Part shown: piece by piece, positions 27,588 to 36,568 of the stretch
Position numbering within the stretch: the first letter of the stretch is position 1
How the letters are laid out: each line of letters opens with the position of its first letter
DNA from: Staphylococcus sp. Marseille-Q5304
Lineage (GTDB): Bacteria; Bacillota; Bacilli; Staphylococcales; Staphylococcaceae
Assembly: GCF_943737015.1 (NCBI RefSeq)
Contig: NZ_CALSFP010000001.1
Coordinates: forward strand, 1,054,001-1,118,000
DNA length: 64,000 nt
Reading direction: 5' to 3'
Made by a program: the position numbers and the translations under genes
Notes under the pieces: model-generated
What the model was told of the DNA's origin: nothing
The model's input: only the letters and a program-made list of their open reading frames with translations
Databases searched by the model: none

Positions 27588-30389
27588 ATGAGCAACGATA
27601 AACAGGTTTCCGAGGCACCTGTGAACTTCGGGGCAAATTTAGGATATGTTTTAGATTTATATGATATTTATCTACAAGATCCTTCATCTGTACCTGAAGA
27701 TTTACAAGTCCTTTTTAGTACAATAAAAAACGGTGAAGCTCACATCGAATCAAAAGCAACTACTCAATCAGATTCTGGTAAAGGTGATAGCACGATTAAA
27801 CGCGTTATGCGCCTTATCGATAATATTCGTCAATATGGGCATTTATTGGCAGATATCTATCCAGTAAATAGACCGAACAGAGAACATGTTCCAAAATTAG
27901 CAATTGAAGATTTTAATTTAGATAAAGAAACGCTCGAATCTATCTCTGCTGGTATTGTTTCTGATCACTTCGAAGATATTTACGATAATGCATACGAAGC
28001 CATTTTACGTATGGAAAAACGCTATAAAGGCCCAATTGCCTTCGAATATACACACATTAACAACAGTAAAGAACGTGTGTGGTTAAAACGTAGAATCGAA
28101 ACACCATACAAAGCTAATTTAAATGACGAACAAAAGATTGAATTATTCAAAAATTTAGCACATGTAGAAGGTTTCGAAAAATATCTTCATAAAAACTTTG
28201 TTGGAGCGAAACGTTTCTCAATTGAAGGTGTAGACACACTTGTTCCAATGCTACAAAAAACATTAAGACTTGCAAGTGATGAAGGAATTCACAATATTCA
28301 AATTGGGATGGCTCACCGTGGAAGACTAAATGTCTTAACACACGTTTTAGAAAAGCCATATGAAATGATGATTTCTGAATTCATGCACACAGATCCAATG
28401 AAATTCTTACCAGAAGATGGCAGTTTAAAATTAACTTCTGGTTGGTCAGGTGACGTGAAGTATCACTTAGGCGGTGTGAAAACTACTCAATCATATGGTA
28501 TTGAACAACGTATTTCACTAGCTAATAACCCAAGTCATTTAGAAATCGTATCTCCTGTAGTACTAGGTAAAACACGTGCAAACCAAGATGATACAGATCA
28601 TGCTGGCGCAGTGACTACAGAATACAATGATTCTATGCCAATTATTATTCATGGTGATGCAGCATACCCAGGTCAAGGTATTAACTTTGAAGCTATGAAC
28701 TTAGGCGACTTAGACGGCTATTCAACTGGCGGTTCATTACACATCATTACTAACAATAGAATCGGCTTCACTACTGAACCTGAAGATGGTCGTTCTACAA
28801 CATATTCATCAGACGTAGCCAAAGGTTACGACGTGCCAATTATGCACGTAAATGCTGACAATGTAGAAGCAACGATTGAAGCTATTGAAATTGCTATGGC
28901 GTTCAGAAAAGAATTCAAAAAGGATGTCGTTATTGATTTAGTAGGTTACCGTCGTTATGGTCATAACGAAATGGATGAACCATCAATTACTAACCCAATA
29001 CAATATCACAATATCCGCAAACATGATTCAGTTGAATTATTATATGGAAAGCAATTAGTTGAAGAGAATATTATTTCTGAAGATCAAATGAATGAAATTC
29101 TTGATCAAGTCCAAAAAACATTACGTGCAGCACACGACAAGATTGATAAAAACGATAAAATGGACAACCCAGAAATGCAAAAACCTGATACCCTTGCAGA
29201 ACCATTACAACCAATTGATTCTGACGTAAGTTTCGATCATTTAAAAGAAATTAACGACGCAATGCTTTCATATCCAGAAGGCTTTAACATCTTGAAAAAA
29301 CTTAACAAAGTATTAGAAAAACGTCGTGAACCTTTCGAAAGTGAAGATGGTTTAGTAGATTGGGCACAAGCTGAACAGCTAGCATTTGCTACAATTATGC
29401 AAAACGGCACACCAATCCGATTAACAGGACAAGATACTGAACGTGGTACATTCAGTCATAGACATGCGGTCTTACATGATCCAGATTCTGGCGAACAATA
29501 TATTCCGCTTAATCATGTTCCTGATCAAAAAGCTACGTTTGATGTTCATAATTCACCATTATCAGAAGCTGCCGTAGTTGGTTTCGAATATGGTTATAAT
29601 GTTCAAAATAAATCTTGTATGACGATTTGGGAAGCACAATACGGAGACTTTTCAAATATGGCGCAAATGATATTTGATAACTTCTTATTCAGTGCAAGAG
29701 CTAAATGGGGAGAACGTTCAGGCCTTACATTATTCTTACCACATTCATACGAAGGTCAAGGCGCAGAACACTCATCTGCACGTTTAGAAAGATTTTTACA
29801 ACTTGCTGGCGAAAATAACTCCACTGTTGTTAATTTATCAAGCTCAAGTAACTACTTCCATTTATTACGTGCACAAGCAGCAAGCTTAGGCACAGAATCT
29901 ATGCGTCCTCTAGTAGTAATGTCACCGAAGAGTCTATTACGTAATAAGACAGTTGCTGATACAATTGATAAATTTACATCAGGACAATTCGAACCTATCT
30001 TACCTGAACCAAGTAATAAAGATAGCGTGAAGAAAGTTATTCTAGCATCTGGTAAAATGTTTATAGATTTAAAAGAATATCTAGCTAAAAATCCTGATGA
30101 TTCTATTTCACTAATAGCAGTGGAAAGATTATATCCATTCCCTGATTCAGAAATAGAAGCAGTATTAAATGAGTTACCAAACTTAGAACATGTTGCTTGG
30201 GTACAAGAAGAACCTAAAAACCAAGGTGCATGGTCATTCGTTTATCCTTATCTGAAAGATTTAACGACAGATAAGTATGATTTAAGTTATCATGGACGTA
30301 TACAACGTTCAGCTCCTGCTGAAGGAGACGGCGAAATTCATAAACTCGTTCAAAATATGATTATAGAACAAAGTACAAAATTAAATTAG
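27588..30389 (+). CDS. odhA: 2-oxoglutarate dehydrogenase E1 component
   Basis: Thiamine-diphosphate-dependent E1 of the TCA-cycle 2-oxoglutarate dehydrogenase complex. It decarboxylates 2-oxoglutarate and passes the succinyl group to the lipoyl arm of E2. The 933-residue protein shows [11 protein letters not shown], the HLGGVKTT segment, [13 protein letters not shown] followed by [17 protein letters not shown] and, in the C-terminal half, [25 protein letters not shown] and [16 protein letters not shown], the standard homodimeric E1 pattern. GGAGG precedes the ATG. odhB follows after 13 bp. Confidence 0.97.
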   Translation: MSNDKQVSEAPVNFGANLGYVLDLYDIYLQDPSSVPEDLQVLFSTIKNGEAHIESKATTQSDSGKGDSTIKRVMRLIDNIRQYGHLLADIYPVNRPNREHVPKLAIEDFNLDKETLESISAGIVSDHFEDIYDNAYEAILRMEKRYKGPIAFEYTHINNSKERVWLKRRIETPYKANLNDEQKIELFKNLAHVEGFEKYLHKNFVGAKRFSIEGVDTLVPMLQKTLRLASDEGIHNIQIGMAHRGRLNVLTHVLEKPYEMMISEFMHTDPMKFLPEDGSLKLTSGWSGDVKYHLGGVKTTQSYGIEQRISLANNPSHLEIVSPVVLGKTRANQDDTDHAGAVTTEYNDSMPIIIHGDAAYPGQGINFEAMNLGDLDGYSTGGSLHIITNNRIGFTTEPEDGRSTTYSSDVAKGYDVPIMHVNADNVEATIEAIEIAMAFRKEFKKDVVIDLVGYRRYGHNEMDEPSITNPIQYHNIRKHDSVELLYGKQLVEENIISEDQMNEILDQVQKTLRAAHDKIDKNDKMDNPEMQKPDTLAEPLQPIDSDVSFDHLKEINDAMLSYPEGFNILKKLNKVLEKRREPFESEDGLVDWAQAEQLAFATIMQNGTPIRLTGQDTERGTFSHRHAVLHDPDSGEQYIPLNHVPDQKATFDVHNSPLSEAAVVGFEYGYNVQNKSCMTIWEAQYGDFSNMAQMIFDNFLFSARAKWGERSGLTLFLPHSYEGQGAEHSSARLERFLQLAGENNSTVVNLSSSSNYFHLLRAQAASLGTESMRPLVVMSPKSLLRNKTVADTIDKFTSGQFEPILPEPSNKDSVKKVILASGKMFIDLKEYLAKNPDDSISLIAVERLYPFPDSEIEAVLNELPNLEHVAWVQEEPKNQGAWSFVYPYLKDLTTDKYDLSYHGRIQRSAPAEGDGEIHKLVQNMIIEQSTKLN

Positions 30390-30402
30390 GGGGAAATTAA
30401 GC

Positions 30403-31677
30403 ATGCCAGAGGTAAAAGTACCAGAATTAGCAGAGTCAATTACAGAAGGTACCGTTGCAGAATGGTTAAAACAAGTAGGAGATAGCGTAGATAAAGGTGA
30501 AGCTATCTTAGAATTAGAAACTGATAAAGTTAACGTTGAAGTTGTTTCTGAAGATGCAGGTGTATTACAAGAACAACTAGCTGAAGAAGGCGACACAGTT
30601 GAAGTTGGCCAAGCAGTTGCTAAAGTTGGTGAAGGTAGCGGTAACAATTCAGAATCTTCTTCTAGCCAAGATGATTCAAAAGAAGAATCTAAACAACAAG
30701 ATTCTAAACAAGAATCTTCATCTGATTCACAACAATCAGAATCTAAATCAGATTCAAGCTCATCAGATGACAGCAATAATCAACGTATAAATGCAACACC
30801 ATCAGCACGTAGATATGCTCGTGAAAAAGGTATTGATTTATCAGAAATTGCTCCTCAAACGAATGATATCGTAAGAAAAGAGCATGTTGATCAAAATCAA
30901 TCACAACAACAATCTTCACAATCTTCTTCATCTAAAGAAGAACCTAAACAATCAGCACCACAAAAACCATCAAAACCAGTCATCAGAGAAAAAATGTCAC
31001 GTCGTAAGAAGACAGCTGCTAAAAAATTATTAGAAGTATCTAATAATACAGCAATGCTTACTACATTCAATGAAGTAGATATGACAAACGTTATGAACTT
31101 ACGTAAACGTAAAAAAGAACAATTTATTAAAGATCATGACGGTACAAAACTTGGATTTATGTCATTCTTCACAAAAGCATCAGTTGCAGCATTGAAGAAA
31201 TTCCCTGAAGTAAATGCTGAAATTGACGGCGAAGACATGATTACTAAACAATTCTATGATATCGGTGTAGCTGTATCTACAGATGATGGTTTACTTGTAC
31301 CATTCGTAAGAGATTGCGATAAGAAAAACTTTGCTGAAATTGAAGATGAAATTGCTAACTTAGCTACTAAAGCTAGAGATAAAAAGCTTGGTTTAGATGA
31401 TATGGTAAATGGTTCATTTACAATCACTAACGGTGGTATCTTCGGTTCAATGATGTCAACACCAATCATCAATGGTAACCAAGCAGCAATCTTAGGTATG
31501 CACTCAATCATTACTCGTCCAATTGCTGTTGATAAAGATACAATTGAAAACCGTCCAATGATGTACATCGCATTAAGCTATGATCACAGAATCATTGATG
31601 GTAAAGAAGCAGTTGGATTCTTAAAAACGATTAAAGAATTAATCGAAAACCCTGAAGATTTATTATTAGAATCTTAA
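30403..31677 (+). CDS. odhB: 2-oxoglutarate dehydrogenase E2 (dihydrolipoamide succinyltransferase)
   Basis: Core of the complex, 424 residues. The lipoyl domain (1-78) has the modified lysine in LETDKVNVE (Lys42). A long Ser/Gln/Asp/Glu-rich flexible linker runs from about 80 to 127. The E1/E3-binding domain follows (about 128-165, [16 protein letters not shown]), then a second Ser/Gln/Lys linker, and the catalytic domain (about 195-424) with the active-site [21 protein letters not shown] precedes the ATG. It forms a two-gene operon with odhA, and a terminator follows. Low-complexity linker DNA explains spurious long open frames on the other strand. Confidence 0.97.
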   Translation: MPEVKVPELAESITEGTVAEWLKQVGDSVDKGEAILELETDKVNVEVVSEDAGVLQEQLAEEGDTVEVGQAVAKVGEGSGNNSESSSSQDDSKEESKQQDSKQESSSDSQQSESKSDSSSSDDSNNQRINATPSARRYAREKGIDLSEIAPQTNDIVRKEHVDQNQSQQQSSQSSSSKEEPKQSAPQKPSKPVIREKMSRRKKTAAKKLLEVSNNTAMLTTFNEVDMTNVMNLRKRKKEQFIKDHDGTKLGFMSFFTKASVAALKKFPEVNAEIDGEDMITKQFYDIGVAVSTDDGLLVPFVRDCDKKNFAEIEDEIANLATKARDKKLGLDDMVNGSFTITNGGIFGSMMSTPIINGNQAAILGMHSIITRPIAVDKDTIENRPMMYIALSYDHRIIDGKEAVGFLKTIKELIENPEDLLLES

Positions 31678-31705
31678 TCCACAACACAAAATAGTTTATT
31701 AATCC

Positions 31706-31739
31706 AAACACAACGGCGCTCAGCGTCGTTGTGTTTTTA
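31706..31739 (+). terminator. Terminator of the odhAB operon
   Basis: Near-perfect stem AACACAACGGCGC / GCGTCGTTGTGTT with a 3-base loop, then TTT. Confidence 0.92.
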
Positions 31740-31852
31740 TGCTTTGGTGTATTTTGAAAAAGCAACCCAAAATCCCCCATAACATTATTATTTCTCTTTA
31801 ATATTCATTAAAAAAGTGCCTAAATTATAGACACTTATTACTGTACTAATCT

Positions 31853-32235
31853 TTAATTATTATATCCGTAATTATTAATAAACTCTTCGTCATATTCTTC
31901 TAATTCATAAATTAAGTTTTCAGCCATACTATCTGTAACGTGTGTATAAATTTTTAGAGTCATATTCCTATCAAAATGACCTACGTGCTCAGCACTTGTA
32001 TTGCTTTTAATGGTATTACATGCTGTTAGTATTGAACTATGGGTATGGCGGCATTGTATGCGCGGTTACACGCTTTGTGATACTGGTAATCTCCGACGCT
32101 TCTTTTAAGATATAATTTATCTTATTATTTGAAAGAAGGTTACCTTTTTATTTGTGAAAATAAAATCTCCTTCTAAAAAGTCAGGAACAAATTTATTGAA
32201 TTGTTTATAAAAGAACAGTAAAATGATTCTAAAGA
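31853..32235 (-). pseudogene. Decayed phage-type tyrosine recombinase (integrase), C-terminal remnant
   Basis: The minus strand encodes, in pieces, the C-terminal catalytic part of a phage/island integrase: PDFLEGDFIFTN, then (after a frameshift in an A-run near 32148) LLSNNKINYILKEASEIT and KRVTAHTM, then (after one extra base near 32051) RHTHSSIL with the HxxR-type catalytic region. It ends AEHVGHFDRNMTLKIYTHV with the nucleophilic Tyr, then a tail ending NNYGYNN and a stop at 31853. At least two frameshifts and the absent N-terminus make it non-functional. It marks a former integration event just downstream of odhB. Confidence 0.85.
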
Positions 32236-32382
32236 TTTTGACAATAAAACCTAGAAAAGATAAATCGTTCCTTAAATGAACAAGGATATTAAATTAAATA
32301 TTTTTTATGTATTTGTACAAAATGTAACACTATGTATTATTTACAGTGTTACTTATTAACAGAATATAAGTGGGTGTAACAC

Positions 32383-32628
32383 ATGAAAAAGAACAGGCAT
32401 AGGCAATTAACTTTACATGAAAAATGAGCTTTAGACGGCGAGGCTATACGTAAATCAAATCCTGAAAAATACAATGGAGAAACAACAAACGAAGAAGTAA
32501 AAGAATTTGCTAAATTTTTAGACATGTTAAAAAGTAAGAGAGAAAAAAGGAATATGTATAATTCCAAAGAAATGACTAGAGATGAGCGACAGGCATTAGC
32601 AGATGAGTTTGAAAAGTTTAAAAAGTGA
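32383..32628 (+). pseudogene. Broken first member of the small-ORF array
   Basis: The frame begins MKKNRHRQLTLHEK and then hits TGA at codon 15, where the other copies have TGG (HEKW). After it the reading frame continues ALDGEAIRKSNPEKYNGE, NEEVKEFAKFLDMLKSKREK, and then a second module EMTRDERQALADEFEKFK. An extra T near 32620 shifts the frame to an early TGA; without it the copy would end ERRKRGYE as copy 2 does. This member therefore carries two C-terminal modules, as if two copies had fused by recombination, and has been inactivated twice. Its leader differs from the other three. Confidence 0.75.
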
Positions 32629-32793
32629 AAGAAGAAAAAGAGGATATGAATAATAACATTAGCTTATAATCGTTGTAGAAAGCAAAGAGACAAATTAAAT
32701 AATTTTTATATGTATGCATAAATCGTTTTATTTTGTGTATCTTTGCTATTATCTGTATTGTTATTTATTTCAAAAGATGAGAGGGATTAGTAC

Positions 32794-32973
32794 ATGGATA
32801 AAGATAATAAAAGACCTTTAACCTTACATGAAAAATGGATTATAGACGGTAAGATTATAAAAAAATAGGCACCAGAAGAATATACTAAAGAAATGACTAG
32901 AGAAGAACTACAAGCTTTCGCTGATGAATTAGAACAGTTAAAAAGTGAAAGAAGAAAAAGAGGATATGAATAA
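32794..32973 (+). pseudogene. Second member of the small-ORF array, interrupted by TAG
   Basis: Same length as the intact members (59 sense codons plus stop) but codon 25 (32866-32868) is TAG. Before it reads MDKDNKRPLTLHEKWIIDGK; after it reads APEEYTKEMTREELQAFADE, then LEQLKSERRKRGYE. A GAGAGGGATTAG leader gives a ribosome-binding site 9 bases before ATG. The lesion is a single codon, so decay is recent. Confidence 0.8.
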
Positions 32974-33114
32974 TAACATTAGCTTATAAACATTTTAGAA
33001 AGCAAAGAGACAAATTAAATAATTTTTATACGTATATAAAAATCGTCACATTATATAGTATCTTTGCTATTATCTGCATTGTTATTTATTTCAGAAGATG
33101 AGAGGGATTAACAC

Positions 33115-33294
33115 ATGGATAAAGATAATAAAAGACCTTTAACCTTACATGAAAAATGGATTATAGACGGAGAGATTATTTCTAAATTAGAGCCAGGAAA
33201 ATACGATAAAGAACTGACTAAAGAAGAGATACAAGCATTTGCAGATGAATTAGAACAGTTAAAAAGGGACAGAGAAAAAAAGGGTTATAAGTAA
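33115..33294 (+). CDS. Small hypothetical protein, intact third member of the tandem array
   Basis: A 59-residue protein: MDKDNKRPLTLHEKWIIDGE, then ISKLEPGKYDKELTKEE, then a C-terminal helix IQAFADELEQLKRDREKKG. It is highly charged with a balanced Lys/Glu content, soluble, and free of signal peptide or cysteine. GAGAGGG lies 9 bases before the ATG. I know no family or function. The intact frame in a setting where two sister copies have stops suggests either selection on this one or simply younger age. Confidence 0.7.
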   Translation: MDKDNKRPLTLHEKWIIDGEIISKLEPGKYDKELTKEEIQAFADELEQLKRDREKKGYK

Positions 33295-33435
33295 TTCAAA
33301 TAGCTTATAAACATTTTAGAAAGCAAAGAGACAAATTAAATAATTTTTTTACGTATATAAAAATCGTCACACTATACAGTATCTTTGCTATTATCTGCAT
33401 TGTTATTTATTTCAGAAGATGAGAGGGATTAACAC

Positions 33436-33615
33436 ATGGATAAAGATAATAAAAGACCTTTAACCTTACACGAAAAATGGATATTAGACGGAGAGGCTAT
33501 TAAAAATGCCGCTCCAGGAAAATACGATGAAGGTTTGAGTGATGAAGAATTCCAAGACTTTAGTAATCGATTAGAAAAACTAAAAAGCGACAGAGAAAAA
33601 AAGGGTTATGAGTAA
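33436..33615 (+). CDS. Small hypothetical protein, intact fourth member of the tandem array
   Basis: A 59-residue protein sharing the first 20 residues with the preceding copy (MDKDNKRPLTLHEKWILDGE). It then diverges: AIKNAAPGKYDEGLSDEEFQ and DFSNRLEKLKSDREKKG. Substitutions are mainly conservative (Glu/Asp, Lys/Arg, Ile/Leu) and the frame is intact over the same length, which suggests protein-level constraint. Same leader and ribosome-binding site as its neighbours. It is followed by an unrelated small membrane-peptide frame. Confidence 0.7.
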   Translation: MDKDNKRPLTLHEKWILDGEAIKNAAPGKYDEGLSDEEFQDFSNRLEKLKSDREKKGYE

Positions 33616-33751
33616 TCACAATAGCTTACAAATATTGTGTGAAACAATTAAATAATTTTTTGCATTTGTACAAATAATACATTAGGTACTATGTATTAAA
33701 TATGTACATTCTTTAGCATTATATTTATTTACAATAAAGGAGCTACTAAAC

Positions 33752-33937
33752 ATAGCACAAGACAGTACTATACATCTTGTGCAGACTTTGAAAGATTGTA
33801 TAATAGTAGCAAGCAACGACGTATTGAGCAACAGTCAGACAGTTCTTATTATGTTAATCGTAACCGGACTAGCTTTATCGCATTTGATTGAGTATTTAAA
33901 GGATTCTAATGATTATATCAAGGAAATTAAATACTAA
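33752..33937 (+). pseudogene. Small membrane-peptide ORF whose expected start codon is ATA
   Basis: An open frame of 61 codons. AAAGGAG lies 9-10 bases before an ATA (33752) where a start codon is expected. The product would read AQDSTIHLVQTLKD, then ASNDVLSNSQ, then one hydrophobic helix TVLIMLIVTGLALSHLIEYL, and end DYIKEIKY. This is a plausible small membrane protein silenced by an ATG-to-ATA change, or one started inefficiently at ATA, or at GTG 33779. Holin-like or toxin-like roles are possible from size alone, but nothing in the sequence proves one. Confidence 0.5.
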
Positions 33938-33998
33938 AAGTCATAGCGATTTACTAATAAAGTAGTTCGTTTTTTTATGATTGTATTTAGGTAAAAAA

Positions 33999-34036
33999 AG
34001 GAGTCTGAGACAAAAATAGGTGTCTCAGACTCTTTA
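33999..34036. repeat. GAGTCTGAGACA hairpin, short copy
   Basis: Perfect 12-bp stem GAGTCTGAGACA (34001-34012) / TGTCTCAGACTC (34021-34032) with T-rich flank. The same hairpin is found at 6907 and 35684. Here it ends the accessory region and can terminate transcription from the array or, in reverse, from the converging membrane-protein gene. Confidence 0.85.
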
Positions 34037-34053
34037 TTAATGACCGAAAAATT

Positions 34054-34257
34054 TTATTTAGCTAATAAAGCTATAATTTCAACAATAACTAAGATTAAAA
34101 ATAGAATAAAAATAATGCCGTAAATTTTATTTTGTTTTGCTAACTTTTCGTTATTATTTTCACCTTTATTTTTCTTACTGGCATTTGTAATTAAACTGAT
34201 TGCTGCATACACTGCAACAAGTACGGTGATGGCGAATATAATCCATGTACCTGACAT
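34054..34257 (-). CDS. Small two-span membrane protein
   Basis: A 67-residue protein with membrane helices at about 4-24 (TWIIFAITVLVAVYAAISLI) and 46-64 (IYGIIFILFLILVIVEIIAL), joined by a polar Lys/Asn/Glu loop. An in-frame GTG three codons earlier touches the AGGAGGG ribosome-binding site, so ATG 34257 is the better start. No family is recognised. It stands alone on the minus strand between the accessory region and the VOC gene. Confidence 0.7.
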   Translation of the reverse strand: MSGTWIIFAITVLVAVYAAISLITNASKKNKGENNNEKLAKQNKIYGIIFILFLILVIVEIIALLAK

Positions 34258-34464
34258 ATGTGACACCCTCCTAAATTGAACATAAAATGATTATTTAATG
34301 ACATTTTATAGTTATATTAATTACAGTTTAATATATTTCGTTGTTATATCCAATGACGAAAAACCAAAAATTAATAAAGTCGTTTTCTTTCGGAGTTCAT
34401 CATATAAATAATAACGAAAATACGTTATAATGGTTGCAAAGACATAGGTAGAGGGGTTATTAAC

Positions 34465-35277
34465 ATGAATGGTCTTAGAAGTGTTACGACAGGTACAAAT
34501 GATTTATTCCAAACTAAAAAGATTTTTAATGAAATAATTGGACTCAACGTTAATGAAATGGGAAACGCATTACGATTTGGTGATGCAGAACTCAGTTCAG
34601 GAACGCGATTACATTTTGTTGAAATTCCAAATTATTCAATTGAAAATAATAATATAGATGAAATCAGTGTACGTGTACCTAGTGATGAAGGTTTAATTGA
34701 ATATAAATCTATTTTAGATAAACTTGAATATAACCATAGTGATATTGCAAATTTGAATGGACATTCATATTTTAATTTTCAAGATCAAAATGGACAAACA
34801 TTTAATATTTTTTCAAACGAGCACAATACTGGTGCACCATTAGGAATGCCTTCTTTTGAAAGTTCAGTCAATCCGTTACATCAAGTTCAGGGACTAGGGC
34901 CAGTGTTAGTAAAAGTCAATCAATTACTAATTACGCAATCAATACTTACACAAGTCTTCGGACTAGATCACTTTGCTGAATATACTCCTTCAAGTGAACA
35001 ATCTAAAGCAATTCAAGTATTTCGTATTGGTGATGGTGGACTAGGCGGAGAATTACATATTTATGAGGTTGAAGAAGAATTAAAAATGCCTGAACATGGT
35101 ATTGTAGAACAAATTGAATTTGCAACTGAATCAAAAGAGCAATTTCAAAACGCCATGCAACAACTTGAATCTATAGGGATTAAGTACCAAACATTGGATC
35201 AAGGCGGAGAACAATCTTTAAGAATCACTGAAAATAGTGGGCTAACATTTATTTTAACTTTGGAAAATAATAAATAA
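34465..35277 (+). CDS. VOC superfamily (glyoxalase/dioxygenase-like) protein
   Basis: A 270-residue protein with two tandem vicinal-oxygen-chelate modules: residues about 1-120 (GLRSVTTGTNDLFQTKKIFN, LRFGDAELSSGTRLHFVEIP) and about 140-268 (GLGPVLVKVNQLLITQSIL, GGLGGELHIYEVEE). Family members are metal-dependent dioxygenases, glyoxalases or thiol transferases. The metal-ligand set looks incomplete by eye, so the reaction is not assigned. AGAGGGG precedes the ATG. A small DUF6501 gene follows 17 bp on. Confidence 0.78.
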   Translation: MNGLRSVTTGTNDLFQTKKIFNEIIGLNVNEMGNALRFGDAELSSGTRLHFVEIPNYSIENNNIDEISVRVPSDEGLIEYKSILDKLEYNHSDIANLNGHSYFNFQDQNGQTFNIFSNEHNTGAPLGMPSFESSVNPLHQVQGLGPVLVKVNQLLITQSILTQVFGLDHFAEYTPSSEQSKAIQVFRIGDGGLGGELHIYEVEEELKMPEHGIVEQIEFATESKEQFQNAMQQLESIGIKYQTLDQGGEQSLRITENSGLTFILTLENNK

Positions 35278-35294
35278 TAGAAAGGTCGATTCAA

Positions 35295-35498
35295 ATGTTA
35301 CATGAAACTTGGAAGGATAAAGAACCAGTTAAAAAAGTTGAAGTTGTACATACGGATGCTCAAAAGTTTAAAGTTTCCGATATGTTAACAGTAGGTAAAC
35401 AATATGATGTTGTAAACGAAACAGAAGAATATTATCAAATTATAGATAATTCAGGCTTAGTAGGCGGATACTTTAAAACTTATTTTAAAGAAGTTTAA
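35295..35498 (+). CDS. DUF6501 family small protein
   Basis: A 67-residue protein (MLHETWKDKEPVKKVEVVHT at the start, YFKTYFKEV at the end) that I place in the DUF6501 family of small staphylococcal and bacillar proteins, probably a small beta-barrel. Function unknown. GAAAGGTCG precedes the ATG. It follows the VOC gene closely and is probably on the same transcript. Confidence 0.7.
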   Translation: MLHETWKDKEPVKKVEVVHTDAQKFKVSDMLTVGKQYDVVNETEEYYQIIDNSGLVGGYFKTYFKEV

Positions 35499-35556
35499 AC
35501 CATTATACATTTACACCTTAAGTTTAGATTAAACAATACAATACTAAAATAAATGA

Positions 35557-35716
35557 GTGGGTGGGACAAAAATTCAATTTTCTAATAGAGTTTTCGTATT
35601 CCACCCTGGCAAGGATGACTAGGATTAAAAAGGCTTAATACAAGCGCATTTTCAATTCAGACATCTACTGCCAAGTTGCCAAAGAGTCTGAGACACCTAT
35701 TTTGTCTCAGACTCAG
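35557..35716. repeat. Dispersed intergenic repeat, long copy 2
   Basis: Starts with GTGGGTGGGAC pairing with TTCCACCC about 35 bases on, as in the staphylococcal GTGGGACAGAA-type repeats. It continues with a segment alignable with 6835-6906 (ACTAGGA, GCATTTT, CATCTACTGCC) and ends with the hairpin GAGTCTGAGACA (35684-35695) / TGTCTCAGACTC (35703-35714). It separates the VOC/DUF6501 genes from the MoxR/VWA pair and probably acts as a terminator. Confidence 0.82.
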
Positions 35717-35764
35717 TCTATTTTAAAAAGCGTTAAAAATGTAATTAACTAAAGGAGTATAGAT

Positions 35765-36556
35765 ATGGATCAAGCGCGTTATATCAATAAAGATGAAACA
35801 GTATTTAATGATGCACAAGCGTTAATGCAATTAAATAAAAACTTATTATTAAAAGGGCCGACAGGTTCAGGTAAAACAAAATTAGCTGAAACATTGAGCG
35901 AAACGTTAAATCGTCCTATGCACCAAGTAAACTGTTCAGTAGATTTAGATGCAGAAAGTTTACTAGGCTTTAAAACGATTAAAACAAATGAAGAAGGTTC
36001 ACAAGAAATTGTTTTCATTGATGGCCCAGTGATTCAAGCTATGAAACAAGGTCATATATTATATATCGATGAGATTAATATGGCTAAACCCGAAGCATTA
36101 CCAATCTTGAACGGTGTATTAGATTACCGAAGAAAATTAACTAACCCATTCACGGGAGAAGTTATTGAGGCTGCCCCTGGTTTCAATGTCATCGCTGCAA
36201 TTAACGAAGGTTATATTGGTACTTTACCGATGAACGAAGCTTTAAAAAACCGTTTCGTCGTAATTCAAGTGGATTACATTGATGGAGAGACATTATTTGA
36301 CGTTATTAAAAATCAAAGTAAATTACAAGATGATACACTTATTAACAGTATTATTAAATTTAACGAAGATTTACGAACAATGACGAAACAAGGACAAATA
36401 TCAGAAGAAGCTTCAAGTATCAGAGCGCTCATTGATTTAAGTGATTTAGCAACAGTGATGCCTATAGAAAGAGCGATTAAACGCACAATCATTGATAAAT
36501 TAGAAGATACACGTGAGCAACAAGCAATCGTGAACGCAGTAGAATTGAACTTTTAG
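35765..36556 (+). CDS. MoxR/NorQ-type AAA+ ATPase
   Basis: A 263-residue AAA+ ATPase of the MoxR/CbbQ-NorQ class. It shows Walker [10 protein letters not shown] (residues 31-39), Walker [15 protein letters not shown] with the pre-sensor insert typical of MoxR, and the sensor/arginine-finger region NEALKNRF. MoxR ATPases work with a VWA-domain partner to remodel or metallate target proteins. The partner is encoded 12 bp downstream. AAAGGAG lies before the ATG. The client protein is unknown. Confidence 0.9.
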   Translation: MDQARYINKDETVFNDAQALMQLNKNLLLKGPTGSGKTKLAETLSETLNRPMHQVNCSVDLDAESLLGFKTIKTNEEGSQEIVFIDGPVIQAMKQGHILYIDEINMAKPEALPILNGVLDYRRKLTNPFTGEVIEAAPGFNVIAAINEGYIGTLPMNEALKNRFVVIQVDYIDGETLFDVIKNQSKLQDDTLINSIIKFNEDLRTMTKQGQISEEASSIRALIDLSDLATVMPIERAIKRTIIDKLEDTREQQAIVNAVELNF

Positions 36557-36568
36557 TGAGGGATATGT

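Larger units (their letters stand above)
32640..33615 (+). repeat. Tandem direct repeats, period 321 bp, each unit carrying one small ORF
   Basis: Three successive units have start codons at 32794, 33115 and 33436, exactly 321 bp apart. The whole leader is conserved: TAGCTTATAA, GAAAGCAAAGAGACAAATTA, TATCTTTGCTATTATCTG and AGATGAGAGGGATTA precede each start codon with few changes. The first 45 bases of the coding parts are almost identical, while the distal coding parts differ more. High identity of non-coding leaders suggests recent duplication or leader selection. Confidence 0.9.

Noticed and set aside
30381..30776. Open frame of 131 codons on the minus strand with Ser/Glu/Asp-rich repeats
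   Set aside because: Shadow of the odhB lipoyl domain and linker; no ribosome-binding site and composition is dictated by the Ser/Gln/Asp codons of odhB.
32349..32567. Open frame of 72 codons on the minus strand in the accessory region
   Set aside because: Antisense to the first copy of the small-ORF array, with no ribosome-binding site; homology of the plus-strand frame to the other copies is decisive.
32650..33615. Considered as a CRISPR array because of direct repeats
   Set aside because: The period is 321 bp with coding sequence in each unit, not 28-37 bp repeats with unique spacers; no cas genes are present.
33937..33980. Weak hairpin GCGATTTAC / GTAGTTCG after the membrane-peptide frame
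   Set aside because: The stem is short and mismatched; the stronger GAGTCTGAGACA hairpin follows at 34001.
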